DNA from: Dryocola sp. LX212
GTDB lineage: Bacteria; Pseudomonadota; Gammaproteobacteria; Enterobacterales; Enterobacteriaceae
Direction: 5' to 3'
Assembly (NCBI GenBank): GCA_041504365.1
Contig: CP167917.1
Coordinates: 2,418,001 to 2,482,000, forward strand
Length of the DNA stretch: 64,000 nucleotides
The notes under the pieces are model-generated. The model saw nothing but the letters and a program-made list of their open reading frames with translations, searched no databases and was not told the origin of the DNA. A program made the translations under genes and the position numbers. Positions 14,709-25,344 of the stretch are shown piece by piece. Within the stretch, counting starts at the first letter, position 1; the number at the start of each line of letters is the position of its first letter.

Positions 14709-15866
14709 ATGAAAGCGATCGTAATAGGCGGCGGCATTGGCGGATTATCAGCAGCTATCGCGCTGAAACGGTGTGGTATCGCAACAGAAGTGTACGAGGC
14801 CGTGAAGGAGATTAAACCCGTTGGCGCGGCGATTTCCATCTGGCCTAACGGCGTGAAGTGCCTCAACTGGCTCGGTATGAAAGAACGGCTGCAGCAGCTT
14901 GGCGGGCCCATGGAATTTATGGCCTATCAGGAATATCTGCAGGGCCAGACCCTGACCCGCTTCAGCCTCGACCCGCTGATCAACAGCGTTGGCGAACGCC
15001 CCTATCCCGTCGCGCGGGCGGAGTTGCAGGATATGCTGCTCGATACCTATGGCCGCACAGACGTGCATTTTGGCAAGCGAGTGGCAAAGGTCGAAGAGTT
15101 TGACGGCGGCGTGCGGGCCATTTTCGAAGACGGGCACGTGGCCGAGGGCGACCTGCTGATTGCCGCAGACGGCACGCATTCCACCATCCGCCCCTATGTT
15201 CTGGGATTTGAGACGGAACGTCGTTACGCGGGCTATGTCAACTGGAACGGGCTGGTGGAGATTGACGAGTCAATCGCCCCCGCCAACCAGTGGACGACGT
15301 TTGTGGGCGAAGGCAAACGCGTCTCGCTGATGCCCGTCTCCGGCAATCGCTTTTATTTCTTTTTTGATGTTCCGCTGCCAAAAGGCCTGGCGGAAGATCG
15401 CGCAACGGTAAAAGAAGATCTTACCCGTTACTTCAGCGGCTGGGCGGATCCGGTGCAAAAACTGATTTCAGCGATCGATCCACAGACAACCAATCGCATA
15501 GAAATTCATGATATCGAACCATTTATGCATCTGGTACGCGGCAGAGTGGCTCTGCTTGGGGACTCAGGCCACAGCACCACTCCGGATATCGGTCAGGGCG
15601 GTTGCGCCGCGATGGAAGACGCCGTGGTGCTGGCAATAGCCCTGCAAACCAACTCCCTTGGCGTAGAAGATGCCCTGCTCCGTTACCAGGATAAACGTGC
15701 GTATCGGGTAAAAGATCTGGTGCTCAAAGCCCGCAAACGCTGCGATGTCACCCATGGTAAAGACATGGCCGTCACCCGCAGCTGGTACGAAGAGCTGAAA
15801 AGCGAAACGGGCGAGCGCGTACTGTCCGGCATGCGCGAAACGATTCTTGGTGGTCCTCTGGAGTAG
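14709..15866 (+). CDS. hpxO: FAD-dependent urate hydroxylase HpxO
   Basis: HpxO hydroxylates urate to 5-hydroxyisourate with NADH and FAD in purine catabolism; it replaces uricase in Klebsiella. The 385-residue chain starts MKAIVIGGGIGGLSAAIAL (FAD-binding GxGxxG at 7-12) and has the Klebsiella HpxO hallmarks YEAVKEIKPVGAAIS, RRYAGYVNWNGLVEID, QWTTFVGEGKRVSLMPVS, FYFFFDVPLP and GDSGHSTTPDIGQGGCAAMED. The start has AAGGAGA at correct distance; the longer frame overlaps the promoter. Other hpx genes (hydrolase, transporter, allantoin steps) are not in the window, so this is a detached copy. It lies between rimL and opgD, where E. coli has only ydcH. Confidence 0.92.
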   Translation: MKAIVIGGGIGGLSAAIALKRCGIATEVYEAVKEIKPVGAAISIWPNGVKCLNWLGMKERLQQLGGPMEFMAYQEYLQGQTLTRFSLDPLINSVGERPYPVARAELQDMLLDTYGRTDVHFGKRVAKVEEFDGGVRAIFEDGHVAEGDLLIAADGTHSTIRPYVLGFETERRYAGYVNWNGLVEIDESIAPANQWTTFVGEGKRVSLMPVSGNRFYFFFDVPLPKGLAEDRATVKEDLTRYFSGWADPVQKLISAIDPQTTNRIEIHDIEPFMHLVRGRVALLGDSGHSTTPDIGQGGCAAMEDAVVLAIALQTNSLGVEDALLRYQDKRAYRVKDLVLKARKRCDVTHGKDMAVTRSWYEELKSETGERVLSGMRETILGGPLE

Positions 15867-15892
15867 TTATGCCGGTCACAAATAAACTGTAA

Positions 15893-15919
15893 GGTGGATA
15901 AGCGTAAGCGTTATCCACC
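15893..15919. repeat. Hairpin repeat with GGTGGATAA arms
   Basis: GGTGGATAA and TTATCCACC form a perfect stem around GCGTAAGCG. The same arm sequence forms part of the longer hairpin at 26389-26425, so it looks like a member of a dispersed intergenic hairpin family, similar to enterobacterial REP units. Confidence 0.55.
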
Positions 15920-15925
15920 CTGCAT

Positions 15926-15953
15926 AAAAAACCCCGCATCATCAGCGGGGTTT
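15926..15953. terminator. Terminator between hpxO and opgD
   Basis: AAACCCCGC and GCGGGGTTT pair around ATCATCA, with an A-run on the left and T-rich sequence on the right. It can serve both converging genes; the opgD stop lies 6 bp beyond. Confidence 0.85.
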
Positions 15954-15958
15954 GTTGT

Positions 15959-17614
15959 TTATCTCATCACGCGGTCATCCACGTAGTTACGCTTGTCTGG
16001 CGCTGGCGGGAAGTACTGGTACAGCCATGTTTCACTGATAGCATCCCCCTGACAGCGCAGGAACATGCGCATATCTACCGGCGCGGTAGAGTCATCCGTT
16101 GGGTACCAGTCGAACAGGATGCGGTAGCCGTCGAACGGCTCCACGTAGAGGATTTCTACCTGCTTCGCTTCACCGTTAGACAGCGTGATCACCGGCTCGA
16201 TGCCCTTCGGCGCAGCGGCTTTCAGATCGCCCCCTACAAAGTCGATAGCGAAACGGCGGGACCATTTATCCGGGAAGTGTTCCCCTGGCGCCCAGCCTTC
16301 CGGGAAGCTGCCCATACCGGTACGGGTCGCGTAAACGCGCGCCAGCTCGGTGGTGACCGGCGGCAGGCCGCTCCAGTAAAGACGGTATTTAAATTCTAGC
16401 TCATCTCCGGCCTTCACGGGTTTTTCCGGCTGCCAGAAGCAGACGATGTTATCCAGCGTTTCGCCGGTCGTTGGGATCTCCATCAGGCAGACGCTGCCCT
16501 TGCCCCATTTATTTCGCGGTTCCACCCACAGGCTTGGACGCTTGTTATACCAGCCCATAATGTCCTGATAGCTGGCGAAGTCATGGTCCAGCTGCAGCAG
16601 CCCGAAGCCCTTCGGGTTTTTATCCTGGTAGGCATTAAACTGCAGCTTCTGCGGATTATTCAGCGGGCGGGCAATCCATTCGCCGTTGCCAAGCCACATC
16701 GCAAGGCGATCGGAGTCATGGATCTGCGGGTGGATAGTGTCACACGTGCGGCGTTCGTTGGTGCCGCAGGCAAACATGCTGGTCATCGGCGCGATGCCCA
16801 GCTGTTTGATATCTTCACGGGCGTAAAGGTGATTATCCACTTCCATCACCACGCGTTTCTCTTCGCAATTAATGATGAATTTATAGGCTCCGGTAACGCT
16901 TTTGCTGTCCATCAGCGCGTAAACCACGAAAGTGGTGTCGCTGGCCTTCGGCGTTTCAAACCAGAACGAGGTGAAGTCCGGGAACTCTTCCAGCTGGTCG
17001 GTGAAGGTATTTACCGCCAGGCCGCGCGCGGACAGGCCGTACTGGAAGGTGTTGTCAACGGCGCGGAAGTAGCTCGCCCCCAGGAAAGAGACCACGTCAC
17101 GGCGGGCAATTTCTGGCGCTTTAAAAGCTTTGAACCCGGCGAAGCCGAGATCCATCTGCCCTTCCAGCTGCTTAGTGTCAACACCCGCGTCGTTGTAATT
17201 AAACAGCTGCGGACGGAAGTGAATTTCACGAGCCTGCTGCGTAGAAGAATCTACAGAAAACATGCGCACGCGACGCTTAAAGCCCATGCCGACGTGGAAG
17301 AACTGTACGTCCAGCTGGCGGTTATCCGTGCGGTTCCATAGCGAATGGCCTGCATCATACTGAATGGCGTTGTAAGCCTGCGGCGTCAGATTCGCCAGCG
17401 TGTCCGGTAACGGGCGCGGAGCACCGCCCCAGGGCTTTTTCGACAGGTCATGGGCCATTGCCTGCAGCACCGAGAAGTCAAACGCGGTGGTGCGTCCATC
17501 TGCGATGTCAGATTCCGCGGCGAAAACAGCGCGGGGGAAAAGTGAGGCAAGGGTCGGGGCGCCGCAGGCTGCGGCGAGAGCCATAGAGGCTTTGATAAAA
17601 CGTCTGCGGTTCAT
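15959..17614 (-). CDS. opgD: Glucan biosynthesis protein D, periplasmic
   Basis: OpgD (MdoD) controls the backbone structure of osmoregulated periplasmic glucans. It has a twin-arginine signal ([24 protein letters not shown]...AVFAAES), so it is exported folded through Tat, and the usual length of 551. The mature part begins with [27 protein letters not shown] and contains [10 protein letters not shown] and [14 protein letters not shown], as in the OpgG/OpgD family. In E. coli ydcJ and ydcH flank it; here ydcJ is separated from it by an inserted amino-acid utilisation cluster and esterase. Confidence 0.95.
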   Translation of the reverse strand: MNRRRFIKASMALAAACGAPTLASLFPRAVFAAESDIADGRTTAFDFSVLQAMAHDLSKKPWGGAPRPLPDTLANLTPQAYNAIQYDAGHSLWNRTDNRQLDVQFFHVGMGFKRRVRMFSVDSSTQQAREIHFRPQLFNYNDAGVDTKQLEGQMDLGFAGFKAFKAPEIARRDVVSFLGASYFRAVDNTFQYGLSARGLAVNTFTDQLEEFPDFTSFWFETPKASDTTFVVYALMDSKSVTGAYKFIINCEEKRVVMEVDNHLYAREDIKQLGIAPMTSMFACGTNERRTCDTIHPQIHDSDRLAMWLGNGEWIARPLNNPQKLQFNAYQDKNPKGFGLLQLDHDFASYQDIMGWYNKRPSLWVEPRNKWGKGSVCLMEIPTTGETLDNIVCFWQPEKPVKAGDELEFKYRLYWSGLPPVTTELARVYATRTGMGSFPEGWAPGEHFPDKWSRRFAIDFVGGDLKAAAPKGIEPVITLSNGEAKQVEILYVEPFDGYRILFDWYPTDDSTAPVDMRMFLRCQGDAISETWLYQYFPPAPDKRNYVDDRVMR

Positions 17615-17822
17615 GCCTGAGAAATCGTCCTTTTATGTCGATGTATTTCGCTCTGCCCGTGAGGCAGAACTACGGCAAATGTTGCAACCATTACGACCGC
17701 ACACTCTAGACAAAATTCACTGTTAATCCAATCGTTGTCGTCCAGGATTCCCCTTAGGGACACAGTTTTTATAATAGAAGCAGAAAGGGATGAAAAAGAA
17801 GCAGCAGAAAAGAGGCTTCGAA

Positions 17823-17847
17823 GGGTGAAGCCTGCTGGCATTCACCC
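17823..17847 (-). terminator. Hairpin after the binding-protein gene
   Basis: GGGTGAA and TTCACCC with inner GCC/GGC pairing, 15 bp beyond the stop of the leftward binding-protein gene. The following sequence on that strand is moderately T-rich. Confidence 0.45.
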
Positions 17848-17862
17848 TGTGAAAGAAAGGAA

Positions 17863-18639
17863 TTACTTCACGCTGACGTCGATACCCGGGAAGTATTTCT
17901 TCGCAAGCGTGGTTACCGTGCCGTTGGCTTTTACTTTTTCGATTGCGGCATCCAGCTGCTTCTTAGTTTCAGCATCGCCCTTACGCAGGCCGAAACCGAT
18001 GCCGCTGCCCAGAATAGTGTCGTCGCTCACCGGCTTGCCGATAAAGCCAAAGCCTTTGCCCTGCGGCTTGCTGAGAAAACCGGCCTGGCCCGCGGCGGAC
18101 ATGACCAGCGACGCATCAATTCGCCCGTTGAGCAAGTCGCCCCACGCCATATTCTGGTCTTTATAGGAAACAACGGTCACGCCCTGCTTCTCCCAGTGCT
18201 CTTTCGCATAGGTTTCCTGAATAGAACCCTGCAGCACGCCGATTGTTTTTCCCTTCAGGCCCGCTGGCGTTGCTTCAATTGCGCTGCCGGTTTTACCCAC
18301 CAGCTGGGAAGGAATGCGGTAGATTGGCTGGGTGAAGTCGATGCTTTTGCGGCGCTGTTCGGTGATGTTCATCGCCGAGTTGATGGCGTCGAACTTCTTC
18401 GACATCAGTCCCGGGATCAGCGCATCGAACGACGTTTCTACCCACGAACACTTCAGGTTCGCTGCTTTACAGACGGCGTTACCCAGATCGATATCAAACC
18501 CTTCCAGCTCGCCCGAAGAGTTACGGCTCTCAAAAGGGGGATATTCAGCTTCTACCCCGTAGCGCATTTCGGCAGCGGCCAGCGTAGAAAAAGTAGTTAA
18601 CATCCCAACGGCTAAACCAAGCGCATGTAATTTTTTCAT
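17863..18639 (-). CDS. Periplasmic amino-acid-binding protein (HisJ/ArgT type)
   Basis: A 258-residue ABC solute-binding protein with an N-terminal Sec signal (MKKLHALGLAVGMLTTFSTLAAA). The mature start MRYGVEAEYPPFESRNSSGELEGFDIDLGNAVCKA is the family-3 amino-acid-binding signature. FDALIPGLMSKKFDAINSAMNITEQRRKSIDFTQPIY is very close to the lysine/arginine/ornithine and histidine binders, suggesting a cationic or related amino acid. No ABC permease or ATPase is encoded nearby, so it must use a shared transporter. It lies 12 bp after the aminotransferase gene in one operon, which suggests its ligand is that enzyme's substrate. Confidence 0.88.
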   Translation of the reverse strand: MKKLHALGLAVGMLTTFSTLAAAEMRYGVEAEYPPFESRNSSGELEGFDIDLGNAVCKAANLKCSWVETSFDALIPGLMSKKFDAINSAMNITEQRRKSIDFTQPIYRIPSQLVGKTGSAIEATPAGLKGKTIGVLQGSIQETYAKEHWEKQGVTVVSYKDQNMAWGDLLNGRIDASLVMSAAGQAGFLSKPQGKGFGFIGKPVSDDTILGSGIGFGLRKGDAETKKQLDAAIEKVKANGTVTTLAKKYFPGIDVSVK

Positions 18640-18651
18640 TGTGACCCCTGT

Positions 18652-19815
18652 TTAACGTGGCTTTAGCTGGCACAGCGCCTGCGCGCCTGCCCGTAAAGTG
18701 GCTTCATCTTTGGCGAATGACAGCCGTATGAGTTTATTGTCCGTGCCGTCGGCGTAAAACGCGGAGAGCGGTATCGTCGCCACGCCGTGTTCGGTAATTA
18801 AACGCTTCACCATGTCGCTGTCTGACTCGTCGCTGAAATGTTCGTAGCTCGCCAGCAGGAAGAACGATCCCGCGCTCGGCAGCAGCTTAAACGACGATCC
18901 GGCTAGCAACGTCTGCATTAAGTCGCGCTTGCGCTGGTAAAACGCCGCCAGCGAAAGATAGGTTTGCGGGTCCGCCATGTAGTCGGCAAAGGCGTATTGC
19001 ATCGGGGTATCGGCGGAGAACATCAAAAACTGATGCACTTTGCAGATTTCGTCCATCAGCGCCGCAGGCGCCAGGCAGTACCCCACGCGCCAGCCGGTGA
19101 CGTGGAAAGTCTTACCGAAAGACGAGACGATGACGCTGCGTTCCGCAAGCTGCGGATGCGTTGCCATACCGTGATGCCGCTTACCATCAAACACAATGTG
19201 TTCATACACTTCGTCAGACAGCACAACAATATCCGTGTTGAGGGTTACCGCTGCAAGCATTTCCAGATCGTGCGCGCTGAACACCTGCCCGCTCGGGTTG
19301 TGAGGCGTGTTGATGATAATCATGCGGGTACGAGACGTGATTGCGGCCTGCACTTCGTCCCAGTTGACGGTGAAATCAGGCAGCGCCAGCTTCAGCGCCA
19401 CGGGTTTCGCGCCCTGTAAGCGAACGATGGGTGCATAGCTGTCGAACGACGGTTCAAAATAGATGACTTCGTCGCCCGGGTGCACCAGCCCGCTGATGGC
19501 GGAATACAACCCTTCACTGGCGCTGGCGGCGATCAGAATTTCATCGTTCACGTCATAACGCGCGCCGTAGAGCGTTTCTACCTTCTGGGCGATAAGCGTT
19601 TTCAGCGGCAACAGGCCCGTCATCGACGCGTACTGGTTGTGATTATCCAGCATGGCTTTGGTAACGCCGTCGACCAGCTTGCGGTCCGGGGCAAAGTTTG
19701 GCGCACCCTGGGAAAGGTTAATAGCGTTGTGCTGCGCGGAAAGCTGGCCGATAACGGTAAATATGGTGGTGCCCACGTCAGGCAATTTTGAACGATGTTG
19801 TACGGGGGTCTGCAT
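18652..19815 (-). CDS. PLP aminotransferase, YbdL (methionine aminotransferase) type
   Basis: A 387-residue fold-type I pyridoxal-phosphate enzyme. It resembles E. coli YbdL throughout (SKLPDVGTTIF, NAINLSQGAPNF, YFEPSFDSYAP, IIINTPHNPSGQVF, LSDEVYEHIVFDGKRH, SSFGKTFHVTGWRVGYCLAP, where the Lys of FGKT should hold PLP). YbdL prefers methionine, histidine and phenylalanine. Its pairing with the binding protein suggests uptake and transamination of such an amino acid. The start MQTPVQHRSKLPD at 19815 is preferred because AGGAG precedes it; an ATG seven codons upstream (19836) is possible. It is the first gene of the operon, divergent from a LysR regulator. It is probably a paralogue, since YbdL normally lies elsewhere in the genome. 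Confidence 0.85.
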   Translation of the reverse strand: MQTPVQHRSKLPDVGTTIFTVIGQLSAQHNAINLSQGAPNFAPDRKLVDGVTKAMLDNHNQYASMTGLLPLKTLIAQKVETLYGARYDVNDEILIAASASEGLYSAISGLVHPGDEVIYFEPSFDSYAPIVRLQGAKPVALKLALPDFTVNWDEVQAAITSRTRMIIINTPHNPSGQVFSAHDLEMLAAVTLNTDIVVLSDEVYEHIVFDGKRHHGMATHPQLAERSVIVSSFGKTFHVTGWRVGYCLAPAALMDEICKVHQFLMFSADTPMQYAFADYMADPQTYLSLAAFYQRKRDLMQTLLAGSSFKLLPSAGSFFLLASYEHFSDESDSDMVKRLITEHGVATIPLSAFYADGTDNKLIRLSFAKDEATLRAGAQALCQLKPR

Positions 19816-19875
19816 GGTAAGGGCCGCTCCTGTCATGACTCGATTTGCATAACTATTCAATGGCGAGCTTGTCAC

Positions 19876-19920
19876 GACAACCGAATTGTTGTCATAATAG
19901 CCATGCAAAAATTGCATGGC
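19876..19920. promoter_or_regulatory. Divergent promoter region with LysR-type and hairpin palindromes
   Basis: GACAACCGAATTGTTGTC (19876-19893) is an inverted repeat fitting a LysR T-N11-A site. GCCATGCAA / TTGCATGGC (19900-19920) is a second, perfect 9-bp palindrome just before the regulator's start codon, suited to autoregulation. Confidence 0.55.
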
Positions 19921-19935
19921 TCAACGGAGACTGGC

Positions 19936-20796
19936 ATGGCCCGGCACAACGTTCCTCTGAATACGATTGATGCTTTTCTGGTCACGGCGCGGCACCTGAA
20001 TCTTACCCGCGCGGCGAAAGAGCTCTGCCTTACCCAGGGCGCAGTCAGCCGTAAAATTGCCACGCTTGAAGAGTGGCTGGGTTTTACCGTGTTTGAACGC
20101 CATGCGCGCGGCCTGCACCTTACGCCTCAGGGCAGCGCTCTGCTTCCCGACCTTCAGGCCGCCTTTGAGAATCTGCTGGAGGTTGCCGATCGCGTCAGCC
20201 ACAAGCCAGGCGTTATCCGTCTGAAAGCGCCGACCTGCGCCATGCGCTGGCTGGTGCCGAAAATAATCGAGCTGGAACAAAGCGCGCCTGAATTTCAGAT
20301 TGCCCTGACCACCACGGTTGAGCACGGGGTCAATTTCAAAAACGAACCCTACGATGCGGCGATAGTTTTTGGCCCGCATGCCAGAGCGGGCAGGCTGTTA
20401 TTCGAAGAGACACTCACCCCGGTTATCAGCCAGAGCTTGTTAAACAAAGTGGAGTTTACGCAGGACGCCCTGCAACGCTTTACGTTTTTGCACCCTACCC
20501 GCGACCGCACCGACTGGACGCTGTGGTTTGCGGACTCCCCCGCAGGCAGGACTCCCATGAGTAAAAATCAGCATTTCGATACCATGGATCTTGCCATCAG
20601 CGCCGCCATTCAGGGGTTTGGTATCGCCATTGCCGACGAAACGCTGGTGGCGGAAGATTTACGCATGGGTCGCCTGGTGCGGCCGTTCAGCCATAGCGTT
20701 AAGACTGGAGCCAGCTACCGTCTTTGCGTGCGTCCGGAAAACGAAAACACCCCCGGGCTGGCGGCGTTTTGCGAGAGCCTGCTTAATCTAAGCTGA
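19936..20796 (+). CDS. LysR-family regulator of the aminotransferase operon
   Basis: A 286-residue regulator. The N-terminal winged HTH is LNTIDAFLVTARHLNLTRAAKELCLTQGAVSRKIATLEEWLG, and the LHLTPQGSALLPDLQ end of the linker helix resembles the GcvA/DsdC-type subgroup, which senses small amino acids or beta-lactam-related signals. The C-terminal part is the periplasmic-binding-protein-like effector domain. The start follows ACGGAGA. It is divergent from the aminotransferase/binding-protein operon, with two palindromes between them, so it most likely activates that operon in response to an amino acid. It converges with the esterase gene, overlapping its end by 14 bp. Confidence 0.85.
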   Translation: MARHNVPLNTIDAFLVTARHLNLTRAAKELCLTQGAVSRKIATLEEWLGFTVFERHARGLHLTPQGSALLPDLQAAFENLLEVADRVSHKPGVIRLKAPTCAMRWLVPKIIELEQSAPEFQIALTTTVEHGVNFKNEPYDAAIVFGPHARAGRLLFEETLTPVISQSLLNKVEFTQDALQRFTFLHPTRDRTDWTLWFADSPAGRTPMSKNQHFDTMDLAISAAIQGFGIAIADETLVAEDLRMGRLVRPFSHSVKTGASYRLCVRPENENTPGLAAFCESLLNLS

Positions 20797-22309
20797 CGTG
20801 GTGTTTCATGACTCGTTTAAATAACTGCAGGCGGGTGCGCATAAACCGGTTGCTAATTTTAAACCCTGCGAGCTTATCCACGCCCAGCATCATTGTTCTG
20901 TCCCGGCCGCGAAGACAGGCTGGCCAGCGCAGAATACCGTCCAGGGAGTCACTTTGCGGCGTGACGCTGCGGGCAAATTCAGCCCAGTAATCGCAGATCC
21001 TTGCCGAGAAGGATAAATCATTTTCCGTCACATAATTGCATGCGGGCGGCGTGAGATGCAGGGTATCGAACACGTACGGCACTTCGTTACCGTGCCAGGT
21101 ACCGTTAGCGTATGTCTCCCGTTCCGCCTCAGCGACGTAGTCAAAGTAATAGCGCCAGCAGGGCTGGCCGATACGCTGTTGGGCCTGCATCACTACAAAG
21201 CCCATGGTAGTAAATGCCATGTCCCTGCACACCTGCCGACCAAGCTCTACGTCGCCTTTTACCCCCGGATAAAGCAGTTTAATCAGCCCCAGGCCAAAAC
21301 GTTTCTCGCGGCGCAGCAGATCGATTTGCCCGGCAAGGTCGATGCCGAAATAGCTCAGCACGCTGGCCTCGTCGCTGTTGCTGCCAATCATCACCGGCAA
21401 CGGATGCTGCCTGCCGGCGAAGAACGTGTCCAGCATTGGCTCTGGCAACACGCGGTCGCCGCAAATGGGGGCCGGGCCAATATTCAGCGGCGCTTCCAGC
21501 GGCCAGAATGCCTCTGCGGGCAGCGCCCGCAGCTGCTCGGCGGTAGCGTTTTCAAGCCCGAAATGGCGCCCCAGCGCGATCCCCTTTTTTAGCGCCTTGT
21601 TGCGGTCCACGTCTGGCAGGGTATAGGCGCTTTGCACGATAGCCTTGTGAAACAGTCCGGCGGCAAGCGGCGAAGCCAGTAACGACAGTACGCTGCGGCC
21701 CCCGGCCGATTCGCCAAACAGCGTCACGTTATCGGCATCCCCTCCGAAGGCGGAGATGTTTTCCTGCACCCAGCGCAGCGCGGCTATCTGATCCATCAAC
21801 GCGAAGTTATAGAGTGGCCCGTCGGGATCTTCCCCTTCCAGCGAAGGATGGGCTAAAAAACCGAGATGGCCGAGACGGTAATTTATGGAGACGAGGATGA
21901 CGCCGCGCGATGCAAACCCGTCGCCGTCGTAGGGAGTCAAGCCGCCTGCGCCGATGGTATAACCTCCGCCGTGCAGCCAGACCATGACGGGTAATTTATT
22001 TCCCGCACAATCAGCAGGCTTCCAGATGTTCAGGTACAGGCAATCTTCAGAGAACTGACCCGGATCGCCCCCGCCGACGGCCTTGCAGTATTCGAGGCTT
22101 TGCCAGCAGGCAGGTGAAAACTGACCTGCGTCTCTTACGCCGTCCCATGCCTCTGGAGGATATGGCGCGCGCCAGCGGCGCTCACCGACGGGCGGTGCGG
22201 CGAAGGGGATGCCGCGAAAAACGGCAATATCCCCTTCCAGGGTTCCGGCAAGCTTGCCCTGCGCTGTCTCTGCCAGAGCTTCTCCGCTGCGGGCTTCAGG
22301 CTTTTCCAT
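20783..22309 (-). CDS. Type-B carboxylesterase / p-nitrobenzyl esterase-like hydrolase
   Basis: A 508-residue alpha/beta hydrolase of the acetylcholinesterase/type-B carboxylesterase family. The oxyanion loop HGGG is at 113-116 and the nucleophile Ser201 lies in LFGESAGG. FRGIPFAAPPVGERRWRAP near the N-terminus and SEDCLYLNIWKP are family signatures. There is no signal peptide, so it is cytoplasmic. The start MEKPEARSGEA follows AAGGA at 8 nt. It lies directly behind ydcJ on the same strand (42 bp between stop and start), perhaps co-transcribed, and close to the pca genes. Hydrolysis of an aromatic ester such as a hydroxycinnamate or chlorogenate would suit this setting, but that is inference. 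Confidence 0.85.
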   Translation of the reverse strand: MEKPEARSGEALAETAQGKLAGTLEGDIAVFRGIPFAAPPVGERRWRAPYPPEAWDGVRDAGQFSPACWQSLEYCKAVGGGDPGQFSEDCLYLNIWKPADCAGNKLPVMVWLHGGGYTIGAGGLTPYDGDGFASRGVILVSINYRLGHLGFLAHPSLEGEDPDGPLYNFALMDQIAALRWVQENISAFGGDADNVTLFGESAGGRSVLSLLASPLAAGLFHKAIVQSAYTLPDVDRNKALKKGIALGRHFGLENATAEQLRALPAEAFWPLEAPLNIGPAPICGDRVLPEPMLDTFFAGRQHPLPVMIGSNSDEASVLSYFGIDLAGQIDLLRREKRFGLGLIKLLYPGVKGDVELGRQVCRDMAFTTMGFVVMQAQQRIGQPCWRYYFDYVAEAERETYANGTWHGNEVPYVFDTLHLTPPACNYVTENDLSFSARICDYWAEFARSVTPQSDSLDGILRWPACLRGRDRTMMLGVDKLAGFKISNRFMRTRLQLFKRVMKHHVSLD

Positions 22310-22350
22310 CTGCTGTTCCTTGTTAACGACACCCGAGCAGAGTAACGCGT

Positions 22351-23694
22351 TTAGAGCAGACCGCAACGCCGTTTACTGCGATCCTCCGCCTGCTGATAGA
22401 GTTCAAACTCATTGGCCACCGATGCGCCAAGCGCCTGTTCGAACGCCTCGCGGCTTGCCTGACCGTGGCTGCGGGCACCGTTTTCACCGCCGAGATTCGA
22501 CTGGAAGATGCCCGCGGCGCTGACCGGCAAAAAGTCTTCGTAGGTAATAGGCTGGGCCACCAGCCAGCCGCGTTCAATCAGCAGCTGCGGATCGTCGCCG
22601 GGCCTGATGCTCTGGCGATGCATCTCTCCCGCGGGCGTTAACCGATAGCGGAAATAGGCCAGCGCCTGGCGGCGCAGGAGCGCATCGCTGTCCGGGAGGC
22701 GGCTGAACACCTCCTGTAAATGGTGCTGGTGGCTGAGGTTATCTTTGCCGTTGCCTGCGGCAAGCAGCAGCTCGTCATAAAGCGCGCGTCCCTTTGGCGT
22801 CAGCGCCACGCCGCGCTGTTCTATCTCCCCGAAGCGGGCGGTATGGGTACCGTGATGTTCCCCGGCAAACAGGATCGGCTCTTCAAGCGCTTTAAAGCTG
22901 GTCTGGCGCAGCAGGATGGGGAATTCACGGCGCGGTGGCCCTTCGATGATCGCTTTCGGCGAAATACCATATTCCGGCATCAAAGCCTGAACCCGGTCGA
23001 TATCCAGCGTTCTTGGGGTGAGATGGTTGATATGGCAGCCCCGGAAACAGACGACGTCCGCAATCAGCCGGTGCTGATCGTGGAGCGCCTGATACGTCTG
23101 TGCGTCCACCGTCGCGTGGCTGTGCCAGCGGAAGGTTTCCAGCGCCTCGCGCACAAACTCGTCGGCCTGAGCTTCGCTCAGCCCGCCCTGCTTATCAAAG
23201 ATATCGAGCAGCGCCCGGCAGCGCGGGGTAAAGATATCGCGTTTTGCGAGAATGGCCGCAGCCTTCTTCCGCAGCGCTTCGTTCTCGATCAGCTCCAGGC
23301 GCAGCAGCGAGGTAAATACACGGAACGGGTTGCAGGCAAGCGCCGTGTCGTCAACCGGGCGAAACGCGGTGGAATGCACCGGTACGCCAGCCTGCGACAG
23401 ATCGTAATAGCCAACCGGCTGCATCCCCATGACGGCAAATAAGCGCCGTAAGGTCGCCAGCTCCTCCGCTTTTCCCACGCGAATAGCGCCGTGGCGCTCC
23501 ACGTTCAGCCTCGCCAGCTCATCCGCATTCTCCAGCTGCTGGTGAAGCTGCGGGTCATTTTCCAGTACCGCCAGATTCACATCGGCGACAAGGTCTAACA
23601 GCGTGCCGTACTGCGGCACCTCTTGCTGGTACATCGCCGACATTGCGTGCGAAAATTTTTCCCGAATCTCATCAGCCGTGATGTTGTTCGCCAT
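22351..23694 (-). CDS. ydcJ: 2-oxoadipate dioxygenase/decarboxylase (YdcJ/HglS family)
   Basis: A 447-residue protein, the same length as E. coli YdcJ. Family member HglS of Pseudomonas putida is an Fe(II)-dependent enzyme that turns 2-oxoadipate into D-2-hydroxyglutarate in D-lysine catabolism, with a vicinal-oxygen-chelate fold. Candidate metal ligands are the His in NVERHGAIRVG (about residue 68), the His of CHINHLTPRTLDID and a later Glu. Other marks are YYDLSQAGVPVHSTAFRP and the C-terminal DFLPVSAAGIFQSNL. The ATG giving MANNITADEIREKF follows CTGGAGA; 17 upstream codons are dropped. In E. coli it neighbours opgD; here it sits between an esterase and the divergent pcaHG. Confidence 0.88.
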   Translation of the reverse strand: MANNITADEIREKFSHAMSAMYQQEVPQYGTLLDLVADVNLAVLENDPQLHQQLENADELARLNVERHGAIRVGKAEELATLRRLFAVMGMQPVGYYDLSQAGVPVHSTAFRPVDDTALACNPFRVFTSLLRLELIENEALRKKAAAILAKRDIFTPRCRALLDIFDKQGGLSEAQADEFVREALETFRWHSHATVDAQTYQALHDQHRLIADVVCFRGCHINHLTPRTLDIDRVQALMPEYGISPKAIIEGPPRREFPILLRQTSFKALEEPILFAGEHHGTHTARFGEIEQRGVALTPKGRALYDELLLAAGNGKDNLSHQHHLQEVFSRLPDSDALLRRQALAYFRYRLTPAGEMHRQSIRPGDDPQLLIERGWLVAQPITYEDFLPVSAAGIFQSNLGGENGARSHGQASREAFEQALGASVANEFELYQQAEDRSKRRCGLL

Positions 23695-23877
23695 GATGTC
23701 GTGTCTCCAGTGGATATTGCTGAAAGAGTAGAGTCTGGGCGGCAAGTCAGGGCGAAGAATTTGCGTTTTGTGATCTGCTTTACAGCGCTGAGTATTTGGT
23801 AATGGTAACGGAATATTTCATAACCTGGGGTGATGTAAATGAGGCCATAAATTCACTTTAATTTAACATTTCATTAA

Positions 23878-25301
<1,424 letters not shown>

Positions 25302-25344
25302 TGGCCGGGGCGGATGTCACCTGCTCACCTCCGCCCGGAAATTC

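Noticed and set aside
16583-17341. 252-residue + strand frame inside opgD
   Set aside because: Antisense to a clearly conserved gene; composition typical of a shadow frame.
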